Shown piece by piece: positions 57,911-64,000 of a DNA stretch of 64,000 nt; the stretch's first letter is position 1; each line of letters begins with the position of its first letter. The notes beneath the pieces are model-generated. The model did no database searches and was not told where the DNA came from. It saw only the letters and a list, made by a program, of their open reading frames with translations. This stretch comes from Bisbaumannia salifodinae (lineage in GTDB: Bacteria > Pseudomonadota > Gammaproteobacteria > Pseudomonadales > Halomonadaceae): NCBI RefSeq assembly GCF_039522585.1, contig NZ_BAAADR010000012.1; one strand, 5' to 3'. The position numbers were made by a program, and so were the translations under genes.

Positions 57911-58648
57911 TCAAGGCGCCCCCGTCACCGGCCCCTCCGGGTACTCGTCGTGGCGCCGGACCCAGTCCATGATTCGCGTCTCGTTGCGCCCCTTGGGGGT
58001 GATATCGAGGTAGATAAAGGCACCGATCACCTCCTCATTGCCCCGCGCATAGCTGGAGTAGGTGTGGTAGACGTCGCCATGGTCATCCCGATAGAAGACG
58101 CTAAGGCCGGGCAGCTCCTCGTACCCCTCGGTCCAGGCATAGTTATAGCGAACCCGGCCCTCGGCCAACTGCGCCGGGGTGAAGGAGACGTGGAAGTCGT
58201 AGTTGAAGTCGCTGCCATGGGACGACACCCAGCGGGCCCGCCAGCCCATGCGCCGGCGGTAGGCCTCGATCCTGTCGAGCGGCGCCCGCGACACCCGCAC
58301 ATAACTGACATCATGATGCTCGAGGTGCACGATGGCTCCCTCGGCGTGGTCGGCCTCCAGCGAGCAGCTCGGGCAACCCGCCTCCCAGTCGGGGCCGAAC
58401 ATGAAGTGATGGACGATCAACTGGCGGTTGCCGGCGAACAGTTCGGCGAGGGTCCGCGGCCCCTCCCGGGTGTCGAAGACATAGCTCTTGTCGAGCCTCA
58501 CCCAGGGCAGCTCGCGCCGCTCGGCGGCCACCAGGTCACGCAGCCGCGTCAGTGCCTTCTCGTTGCGTAGATGCGCCTGGCGCGCGGCCAGCCATGCCTC
58601 GCGCGAGACGACCCGGCGGGCAATCCCGGCGTCATCGATATCGCTCAT
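57911..58648 (-). CDS. DUF899 family thioredoxin-fold protein
   Basis: The 245 residues from ATG 58648 (after GAGGAGACGAG) match DUF899: WLAARQAHLRNEKALTRLRD, LPWVRLDKSYVF and a C-terminal region with YSSYARGNEEVIG and LDITPKGRNET. A CxxC in GCPSCS (Cys92, Cys95) fits a thioredoxin-like redox site. Function is unknown. A promoter nearly identical to the ECF42-type one lies upstream, so the DGPF-associated sigma factor may control it. The frame extension to 58795 would span that promoter and is not used. Confidence 0.88.
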   Translation of the reverse strand: MSDIDDAGIARRVVSREAWLAARQAHLRNEKALTRLRDLVAAERRELPWVRLDKSYVFDTREGPRTLAELFAGNRQLIVHHFMFGPDWEAGCPSCSLEADHAEGAIVHLEHHDVSYVRVSRAPLDRIEAYRRRMGWRARWVSSHGSDFNYDFHVSFTPAQLAEGRVRYNYAWTEGYEELPGLSVFYRDDHGDVYHTYSSYARGNEEVIGAFIYLDITPKGRNETRIMDWVRRHDEYPEGPVTGAP

Positions 58649-58961
58649 GTCTCGTCTCCTCGTGTCGCTGTCATCAGGCGGCGTCGCCCAGGGCGCCGCC
58701 CCTCCCCCTGGTATCGTCCGGGGAGCCATGCCATCGACAGCCGCGTGGATGACTGGACGCTGCGGCCTGGCCGCCACCGACAGGCCCCTGGCCACGCAGG
58801 TCAGGCCGGCGCCCCCCCGCGCCCGCGCCCGCAGCCAGAAGCGAGACGCACCGCACTGCGCCCCCCGTGAACGAGAAACCCAGCGCGGTCAGGGCAGCGA
58901 ACCAGTCGCCGTAGACGAGCCTGCGCCCACCGTCCGGAACTTCACGACGTCGTGCGGCGAC
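58649..58961. other. Gap (313 bp) between the DUF899 gene and a LysR gene; promoter only
   Basis: Holds the DUF899 promoter at 58713-58739. The rest is GC-rich and no protein was recognised. A hairpin CGTCGTG/CACGACG near 58950-58972 may end the LysR transcript but lies partly in its coding region. Confidence 0.5.
58713..58739 (-). promoter_or_regulatory. Predicted ECF42-type promoter of the DUF899 gene
   Basis: -35 TGTCGA (58734-58739) and -10 CGAT (58713-58716), 17 bp apart, as at 50843-50869. The bases around the -10 also match (TCCCCG then ACGATAC in both). It lies about 65 bp before the DUF899 ATG. Confidence 0.62.
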
Positions 58962-59861
58962 TCACGACGCTCCCGTCAGTTCGTCCTGGCGCGCCCGCAC
59001 CGCCTCGGCCGCATAGCTCATGAAGGCGCGGATGCGTGCGCTGTGGCGCAGGTCGGGATGGGTCAGCAGCCACAGGTCGGTGGCCACTTCCGGGCCGATC
59101 TCCCACACGCACTCCAGGCTGGGTTCCTGACGCGCCATGTAGTGCGGCAGCACCGCCAGACCGGCCCCGGCCCGGGCCGCGCCCATGGCCGCGACGACGC
59201 TGTTGGTACGCAGGGCGACCGCCGACGCCGGCACCTGCTCGTCCAGCCACCGGCTACTGGCGATATGGCGAATCATCTCGTTGCCACCGATAAAGCGGTG
59301 CTCTCCCGGGCACGCCGGGTCCACAAGCACCGGTCGCTGGCGCAGGTAGTCTCGGGCGCCATAGAGCCCCCAGCGGATGCTCCCCAGCTTGCGCCCGACC
59401 AGGGTCTCCGGCGGCGCCTGGGTCGGGCGAATGGCGATATCCGCCTCGCGGCGGGCCAGGTCGAGGAAGGCGCTGACCACCAGCAGTTCCAGCTCGATGC
59501 CCGGATAGGCCTCCACGAAGCCCTTGAGCACGGGTGCGAGAAAACCGTTGGCCAGGGTATCGGTGGTGGTCAGGCGCACCCGGCCCGACAGCCGCACGTC
59601 CTGGCCGCTCAACTCCCGCTCGATCGCCTGGGTCTCTTCCTCCACCCGCTCGGCACGGCCCCGCAGGGCCTCCCCCGCCGCCGTCGGCACATAGCCTTCC
59701 GGCAGGCGCTCGAACAGCCGCACCTCCAGCCCCTCCTCCATGGCGTTGAGCCGGCGGAACACCGTCGAGTGATTGACGCCAAGCGTACGCGCCGCCCCGG
59801 CCAGGGTGCCGGAACGGGCGATGGCGAGGAACAGGCGGAGATCGTCCCAGGCGAGACTCAT
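58962..59861 (-). CDS. LysR-family regulator, divergent from a rhodanese
   Basis: The 299-residue protein from ATG 59861 (a GTG at 59870 is an alternative) has MSLAWDDLRLFLAIARSGTL and GVNHSTVFRRLNAMEEGLEV in the winged helix and a co-inducer domain with FLAPVLKGFVEAYPGIELE. It resembles the LysR at 53711. A perfect TTGCA-N4-TGCAA inverted repeat overlaps its start region (59865-59878), a candidate autoregulatory site. The divergent rhodanese gene is the probable target. Confidence 0.88.
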   Translation of the reverse strand: MSLAWDDLRLFLAIARSGTLAGAARTLGVNHSTVFRRLNAMEEGLEVRLFERLPEGYVPTAAGEALRGRAERVEEETQAIERELSGQDVRLSGRVRLTTTDTLANGFLAPVLKGFVEAYPGIELELLVVSAFLDLARREADIAIRPTQAPPETLVGRKLGSIRWGLYGARDYLRQRPVLVDPACPGEHRFIGGNEMIRHIASSRWLDEQVPASAVALRTNSVVAAMGAARAGAGLAVLPHYMARQEPSLECVWEIGPEVATDLWLLTHPDLRHSARIRAFMSYAAEAVRARQDELTGAS

Positions 59862-59864
59862 CAC

Positions 59865-59878
59865 TTGCACCTATGCAA
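59865..59878. promoter_or_regulatory. Inverted repeat TTGCA-N4-TGCAA upstream of a LysR gene
   Basis: Perfect 5-4-5 dyad just upstream of the LysR ATG. LysR proteins typically bind T-N11-A dyads near their own start, so autoregulation is plausible. Confidence 0.4.
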
Positions 59879-59999
59879 TGGATCCTTGCAGATATTGGCG
59901 ATGTCATTGCCCATCCGCAATGCCTACGCTGTCATCACGTTGCCCGATGCGACGTCTCCCCCACCGGGAGTGGCATCAACCGAGACACGGAGCACGACC

Positions 60000-60338
60000 A
60001 TGAAAACGATCGATCGCGAGACCCTGGCCGCTCGTCTGGCCGGGTCCGACCAACCGACGCTGGTGGAAGCCCTGCCCGAGAAGTATTTCCGGGACTGGCA
60101 TCTGCCCAATGCGGTCAACATCAACCATGATCAGGTCAAGCAGCGCGCCGCCGAGCTGCTGCCGGACAAGCACGCCGAGGTCGTGGTGTACTGCGCCAGC
60201 GCCACCTGCCAGAACTCGGACCTGGCCGCCCGGCAACTCACTGCCCTCGGCTACACCGACGTCGCCGTCTACAAGGGCGGCAAGGCCGAGTGGGAAGCCG
60301 CCGGCCTGCCCGTGGCGGAGACGCTCGACGCCGACTGA
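60000..60338 (+). CDS. Single-domain rhodanese-like sulfurtransferase
   Basis: The 112-residue rhodanese domain starts MKTIDRETLAARLAG and contains the active-site Cys65 in VVYCASATCQNS, and YKGGKAEWEAAGLPV near the end. Rhodaneses transfer sulfur from thiosulfate or persulfides. The ATG at 60000 has CGGAG a short way upstream. It is divergent from a LysR gene, and a strong terminator follows. The exact substrate is unknown. Confidence 0.88.
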   Translation: MKTIDRETLAARLAGSDQPTLVEALPEKYFRDWHLPNAVNINHDQVKQRAAELLPDKHAEVVVYCASATCQNSDLAARQLTALGYTDVAVYKGGKAEWEAAGLPVAETLDAD

Positions 60339-60371
60339 GGTCCGGTCGTACACGGGCCAGTTGGCCCGTCA

Positions 60372-60409
60372 TACGGCATCAGCCCCCGCTAACGGGGGCT
60401 GATGCCGTA
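60372..60409. terminator. Terminator hairpin between the rhodanese and a convergent LysR gene
   Basis: A perfect 17-bp stem (60372-60388 with 60393-60409) and 4-base loop. It overlaps the last codons of the LysR gene at 60379. No T run follows on the plus strand. Confidence 0.7.
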
Positions 60410-61284
60410 GCAAACGCCTCTTTCAGCCATGCCGCTACCCGGTCGAGGGTGGCATTGCCCCGGGTCTCTCGGCTCCTGAGCAGGTGATAACGCAGCCCCG
60501 GCAGGCTCGGGCCGAAGGGCACCGTCAGCACGCCGCGCGCGAGCTCGTCCTGCACCAGGGTCAGCCCCAGCAGGGCCACGCCCTGGCCGGCGATGGCGGC
60601 CTGGATGGCATGACTCTCGTCGGAGAAGGCGAGCCGCGGCCCCAGCCTCGATGGGACGCCTCCCGCCGCCTGGCACCAGGAGGCCCAGGTGGGCAGGCCG
60701 AGGCTCGGGCAGTACCAGTCGAAATCGATATGCCGCACGCCCTGGAGATCCTCGATGCCGGCCAGCGCCAGGCTCGGGTTGGCGACCAACGCGATACGGT
60801 CGGCCGCCAGCTCCAGCGCCTCGTATTCCGGATAGGGGCCCATGCCGTAGCGAATTGCCAGGCAGGCGCCCCGCGACAGGTCGAGCGTCGCCTCGCTGGC
60901 ATGGATGCGCAGGTCGATATCGGGATGCGTCGCATGGAAATCGGCCAGCCGCGGCAGCAGCCATTGGCTGGCGAAGGCCGGGGTGCAGGAGAGGGTCACG
61001 CTGGCCGGAGCCGTACGCTCGCGCAAGCGTTCCAGGGTCTCGGCGAAGGCATCGAAACCCTCACGCAGCACCGGGTAGAGGGTCGTCGCCGCCTCGGTGG
61101 GCACCACCCGGCGAGTGCGGCGCTCGAACAGCGCCACGCCCAGCCAGCCTTCCAGCTCGCGGACCTGGTGGCTGATCGCCGCGGGCGTCACCGCCAGCTC
61201 GTCGGCGGCCTGCTTGAAGCTGCGATGGCGCGCCGCCGCCTCGAAGGCACGCAACTGCGAGAGGGGTAGCCGGTGTCGTTGCAT
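60379..61284 (-). CDS. LysR-family regulator (GcvA-like), divergent from azoR
   Basis: The 301 residues from ATG 61284 begin MQRHRLPLSQLRAFEAAARH, with LAVTPAAISHQVRELEGWLG in the winged helix and FASQWLLPRLADFHATHPDI in the sensor domain, the GcvA-type pattern. The longer frame (61368) is not needed. A perfect ATAAA-N4-TTTAT inverted repeat lies 10 bp upstream (61294-61307). The divergent azoreductase is the likely target. A terminator hairpin overlaps its 3' end. Confidence 0.88.
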   Translation of the reverse strand: MQRHRLPLSQLRAFEAAARHRSFKQAADELAVTPAAISHQVRELEGWLGVALFERRTRRVVPTEAATTLYPVLREGFDAFAETLERLRERTAPASVTLSCTPAFASQWLLPRLADFHATHPDIDLRIHASEATLDLSRGACLAIRYGMGPYPEYEALELAADRIALVANPSLALAGIEDLQGVRHIDFDWYCPSLGLPTWASWCQAAGGVPSRLGPRLAFSDESHAIQAAIAGQGVALLGLTLVQDELARGVLTVPFGPSLPGLRYHLLRSRETRGNATLDRVAAWLKEAFATASAPVSGG

Positions 61285-61293
61285 CAAACCACC

Positions 61294-61307
61294 ATAAACA
61301 AATTTAT
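61294..61307. promoter_or_regulatory. Inverted repeat ATAAA-N4-TTTAT in the lysR-azoR gap
   Basis: Perfect 5-4-5 dyad 10 bp upstream of the LysR ATG, in an AT-rich patch. A candidate LysR site controlling both divergent genes. Confidence 0.4.
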
Positions 61308-61422
61308 CTTGTGTATTCGCCAAGAATAGATCGTTTGTCGGCCCTACATAATAAGGCCAATCTGCCACTCGTGGAGCTAATCACATGAATGCAACTTGAC
61401 CATAAAAGCACAGGAGATACCC

Positions 61423-62133
61423 ATGGCCACCATCCTGCACCTCGACGCCAGTGCCCGCCCCGGCCGCTCCGGCGCCCGGCCCCACGGCTCCCATTCGCGG
61501 CGCCTGAGCGCCCACTTCATCGCCCAGTGGCGGCGGGTCCGCCCCGGCGACCGCATCGTCTATCGCGACGTCGGCCAGCAGCCGCCGCGTCCGGTCACCG
61601 GCGACTGGATCCACGCCGCCTTCACCAAGCCGGAGGCCCGCGAGCCCTGGATGCACGAGGTCCTCGCCGAGAGCGATGCCCTGGTCGACGAGCTGCTGGA
61701 AGCGGAGCTGATCGTGGCCGGCGTGCCGATGTACAACTTCGGCGTGCCGGCCGGCTTCAAGGCCTGGATCGACAACATCGTGCGGGTCGGGCGCACCTTC
61801 GGCTTCGACCGCTCGCGCCCGGGTCAGCCCTACTGGCCGATGCTGACGGAGATGCACAAGCGCCTGGTGGTGCTCGGCGCCCGGGGCGACCACGGCTACG
61901 AGCCGGGCCAGCGCCTGGCGCAGGCCAACCATGTCGAGCCGCACCTGCGCACCGTGTTCGGCTACCTGGGTATCGAGGAGTTGCACGGCATCGCCGCGGA
62001 GTACGACGAGTTCGCCGACGCGCGCCTGCAGGCGTCCCTGGCCCAGGCCGAGCAACGCATCGAGGCGCTGGTGGACAGCCTGGCGGCGGAGCTGGATCCC
62101 CCGCGCGACGTCGTGACAGCGACCGGCGACTAG
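61423..62133 (+). CDS. azoR: FMN-dependent NADH:quinone oxidoreductase/azoreductase
   Basis: A flavodoxin-fold enzyme that reduces quinones and azo compounds with NADH. The 236-residue frame from ATG 61423, after AGGAG, begins MATILHLDASARPG, then GVPMYNFGVPAGFKAWIDN (about 98-116, the FMN-binding loop) and a C-terminal FGYLGIEE. It is divergent from a GcvA-like LysR gene. The physiological substrate is not known. Confidence 0.92.
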   Translation: MATILHLDASARPGRSGARPHGSHSRRLSAHFIAQWRRVRPGDRIVYRDVGQQPPRPVTGDWIHAAFTKPEAREPWMHEVLAESDALVDELLEAELIVAGVPMYNFGVPAGFKAWIDNIVRVGRTFGFDRSRPGQPYWPMLTEMHKRLVVLGARGDHGYEPGQRLAQANHVEPHLRTVFGYLGIEELHGIAAEYDEFADARLQASLAQAEQRIEALVDSLAAELDPPRDVVTATGD

Positions 62134-62186
62134 CTTCGGTCGGCCCGTGACGATCGCTCTTGCCCGGGCCGACCATGCCGCGCCTC

Positions 62187-62214
62187 TTGCCCCATGGCGC
62201 AAGATGGCTATAAT
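62187..62214 (+). promoter_or_regulatory. Sigma70 promoter of the P-loop kinase gene
   Basis: -35 TTGCCC (62187-62192) and -10 TATAAT (62209-62214), 16 bp apart, about 90 bp before the ATG at 62305. Confidence 0.6.
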
Positions 62215-62230
62215 TCGCCGCCCGCGCCAA

Positions 62231-62254
62231 TGGCCATTGGGCCATTGGGCCATT
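62231..62254. repeat. Three-copy 8-bp tandem repeat in a 5' untranslated region
   Basis: Tandem units TGGCCATT, GGGCCATT and GGGCCATT (8 bp each) lie between the predicted promoter and the kinase gene start. Such repeats can slip and alter the leader length. Confidence 0.75.
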
Positions 62255-62304
62255 GCCAAGCGGGGCGACGGATCGCTCCTCTCTATGTCAGGGACGAACA
62301 ACGC

Positions 62305-62853
62305 ATGGCGGTACGACTGCATCTCTTCGGTGCCTCGGGGTCCGGAACGACGACCCTGGGCGCGGCGCTGGCCAGGCATCTGGATATCCCCTTTCTGGAT
62401 ACCGACGCCTACTATTGGCAGCCCACCGACCCTCCGTTCACCATCAAACGCGCGCCTGCCGAGCGAGTCGCCCTGATCGAGCGCGAGATCGCGGACCACG
62501 ATTCCTGGGTACTGGCCGGCTCCTTATGCAGCTGGGGCGATCCCTTGCTCCCCCATTTCACCCTGGCGATCTTTCTCTCGCTTCCCCATGAGCTGCGCAT
62601 GCGGCGGCTGCTCGACCGCGAGCGGGCGCGCTACGGGGACCACATCGGACCGGGCGGTGATATGCATGGCGCCCATCGGGAGTTCATGGAATGGGCCAGG
62701 CGCTACGACACCGGCAAGGCACCACTACGCAGCCGCGACCTTCACGAACGCTGGCTACGCCGACTCGCGTGCCCGGTCATGCGGCTCGACTCGCAGCAAC
62801 CGGTAGAGGCCCTCTGTGAGGCGGTGCTGGCCCGCCTGTCCCAACCAGGGTGA
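62305..62853 (+). CDS. P-loop kinase-like protein
   Basis: The 182-residue protein begins MAVRLHLFGASGSGTTTLG, with a Walker A motif at residues 9-17 (GASGSGTTT). Later LDTDAYYW, EREIADHDSWVLAGSLCSWGD and DRERARYG fit adenylate kinase-like NTPases that phosphorylate or bind small molecules. The start at 62305 was preferred to upstream in-frame codons; AGGGA lies about 11 bp upstream. No clear family name could be given. Confidence 0.75.
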   Translation: MAVRLHLFGASGSGTTTLGAALARHLDIPFLDTDAYYWQPTDPPFTIKRAPAERVALIEREIADHDSWVLAGSLCSWGDPLLPHFTLAIFLSLPHELRMRRLLDRERARYGDHIGPGGDMHGAHREFMEWARRYDTGKAPLRSRDLHERWLRRLACPVMRLDSQQPVEALCEAVLARLSQPG

Positions 62854-62944
62854 CGGCCGTGACGATCAGGGCGAGCAAGGCAAGCGCCACGGCATCGGCG
62901 CCGATCCAGAGGCCTGGCCCCTCGTGGTTGCGGAGGGCTCCCAG

Positions 62945-63229
62945 CTAGTCGCGGCCGAATTGCTCGGCCAGGTAGTCCAGCACCCGCTCGCGTACCTCGG
63001 GAGCCATCTGCCACATGCCCTGCTGCTCGACCATCCAGTCGAGCACCTCGTCCCAGGTCTCCCGCGAGAGGCGCTGCTGGCGGATGATCGCCGAGGAGTG
63101 GCAGGCCAGGCAGTTCTGGTAGGTTTCCAGCCGGCCGTCGCCCTCGGGCAGGCCGCCGAAATCGTCACTGGCCTGCAGCGGCAGGCCGCAGGCCAGCCCG
63201 AGCAATACCACACACAGCCCGCGTGCCAT
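62945..63229 (-). CDS. Small c-type cytochrome, SorB-like
   Basis: The 94-residue frame from ATG 63229 follows GGAGGTGAAC. A signal peptide (cut near LQA) leads to a heme motif CxxCH (Cys40, Cys43, His44) in NCLACHSS, and a later Met in WMVEQQGMWQM may be the sixth ligand. A small cytochrome directly after a sulfite-oxidase-type molybdoenzyme matches SorB of SorAB sulfite dehydrogenases. It looks intact although its partner gene is broken. Confidence 0.85.
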   Translation of the reverse strand: MARGLCVVLLGLACGLPLQASDDFGGLPEGDGRLETYQNCLACHSSAIIRQQRLSRETWDEVLDWMVEQQGMWQMAPEVRERVLDYLAEQFGRD

Positions 63230-63231
63230 GT

Positions 63232-63870
63232 TCACCTCCGACTCAGACGGCGCGGACCGCGATGCGGTGCTGCGAGTTGTTGAGGTAGCCGCGAGGGTTC
63301 CACCGGGTAGCGGGGCACGCGATAGGAGAGGCCGGTCATGCCCTGACCGTCATGCTCCCGCTCGCGCAGCCAGATCCGCGTCACCCACTTCTGGGAGCAG
63401 GAGCCGGCCCAGCCGGGAATCAAGACCCGCAGCGGCCCGCCATGGGCCAGCGGCAACGGCTCCCCGTTCATCCCCCAGACCAGCATGTTCTGTTCTTCCA
63501 ACGCCTTGTCGATCGGTACCCCACGGCTGAGCGCATCGCGCCCCGGATCGCCGGAGAGGTGTGGATCGGCACCGTAATGCGCGGTATAGACGGCCGAGGC
63601 CCCGACACCGGCGGCTTCCAGCACGTCCTTGAGCCGACACCCGGTCCATTCGCCGTTGCCGACGGCCCCGATGACCCACTGGTTGCCCCGTGGCGAGGGG
63701 TTGAAACCGGCCCGACCATTGCCACCACACTCCAGTTGCGCCTGACGGGTGATCGTCTCGAAGCGGGTCTTGAGCTCGCCCAGGCTAAGCTCCAGGGGGC
63801 TTTCGACCTCACCGTCGATCGTCAGCATCCAGCCGTCGGGATCCTCGCTCGCCCCCAGGATGTCCCCATC
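63232..63870 (-). pseudogene. SorA-like sulfite oxidase-family molybdoenzyme, truncated and internally deleted
   Basis: The frame keeps the sulfite-oxidase core: ECGGNGRAGFNPSPRGNQWV (with the Mo-ligand Cys), TAHYGADPHLSGD, RGVPIDKALEEQNMLVW, PGWAGSCSQKWV and YRVPRYPVEP. It then reads out of frame. In the shifted frame the native end WNPRGYLNNSQHRIAVRAV appears with a stop at 63243-63245. The C-terminal dimerisation domain (~100 residues) between is missing, with TGGAACCC at the join (63295-63302). The N-terminal part before about 63860 is also absent. Confidence 0.82.
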
Positions 63871-63890
63871 ACCACGAGGAGGCTTCTCCC

Positions 63891-64000
63891 ATACTGCGCA
63901 ATGCCTACCTGACCTTCGACGGCGACTGCCGCGCCGCCTTCGAGAGCTACCGGCGCTGCCTCGGCGGCGAGTCGTCGCCATGCACACCTACGGCGAAGCC
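63891..64000 (+). pseudogene. VOC-family (PhnB-like) gene start, frameshifted and cut by the window end
   Basis: The plus strand reads NAYLTFDGDCRAAFESYRR then CLGGE, the start of PhnB-like VOC proteins, with AGGAGG at 63877-63882. The expected ATG is ATA at 63891 (CTG follows at 63894). After CLGGE the frame breaks; a 1-base shift restores VAMHTYGEA, as in the family. It runs past the window. Confidence 0.7.

Noticed and set aside
58488..60338. 616-codon frame ending in the rhodanese
   Set aside because: Only the last 112 codons match a family; the upstream part crosses the LysR gene on the other strand.

Overview
This is a GC-rich gammaproteobacterial chromosome segment. Gene content and order point to the Halomonadaceae (Halomonas-like): dapA-bamC-MBL hydrolase-purC, purL-mltF-tadA, scpA-scpB-rluB and acs beside a CrbS/CrbR-type two-component system, with many acidic proteins. 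The family assignment is inference. No prophage, insertion sequence or CRISPR array was recognised.

Layout. 1-6.3 kb: the end of a transporter-fused hybrid kinase, its LuxR-type response regulator and acetyl-CoA synthetase, then SprT. 6.3-29 kb: housekeeping genes (YecA-like, cardiolipin synthase, plsB, rsmJ-tsaB, adk, aceE-aceF, ampD, nadC-trmO, purC-MBL-bamC-dapA, bcp, perM-tusA-like, bepA, nadA). 29-34.5 kb: a looser stress block with CsbD, a frameshifted OmpA-like remnant, two tandem Crp/Fnr regulators, a 24-residue membrane peptide and a Sel1/peptidoglycan-binding protein. 34.6-48.7 kb: three identical tRNA-Lys genes, rluB-scpB-scpA, radD between two copies of a 109-bp structured repeat, a crotonase, an AmiS/UreI channel, purL, mltF, tadA, tesB and tRNA-Thr. 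49-64 kb: an accessory block of small regulator-target pairs (an ECF42-type sigma factor with a DGPF protein, four LysR genes, one AraC gene, redox enzymes), ending in a broken SorAB-type sulfite dehydrogenase locus beside a broken VOC gene.

How the genes work together. CrbS/CrbR probably controls acs and so acetate scavenging, while aceEF feeds acetyl-CoA from pyruvate. The ECF42-type sigma factor probably reads two near-identical promoters, one before its own DGPF-sigma operon and one before a DUF899 gene about 8 kb away. That suggests a two-locus regulon and is the most testable new idea here.

Structural oddities. Three genes (acs, purL, tesB) carry a degenerate second copy of their own 3' end just past the stop codon. 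The kinase gene is followed by a 16-copy heptanucleotide array. The radD-flanking repeats differ by changes that keep a hairpin paired. A 21-bp tandem direct repeat sits between an AraC regulator and a divergent exporter. Start codons were moved inward wherever a ribosome binding site, signal peptide or family start supported it.
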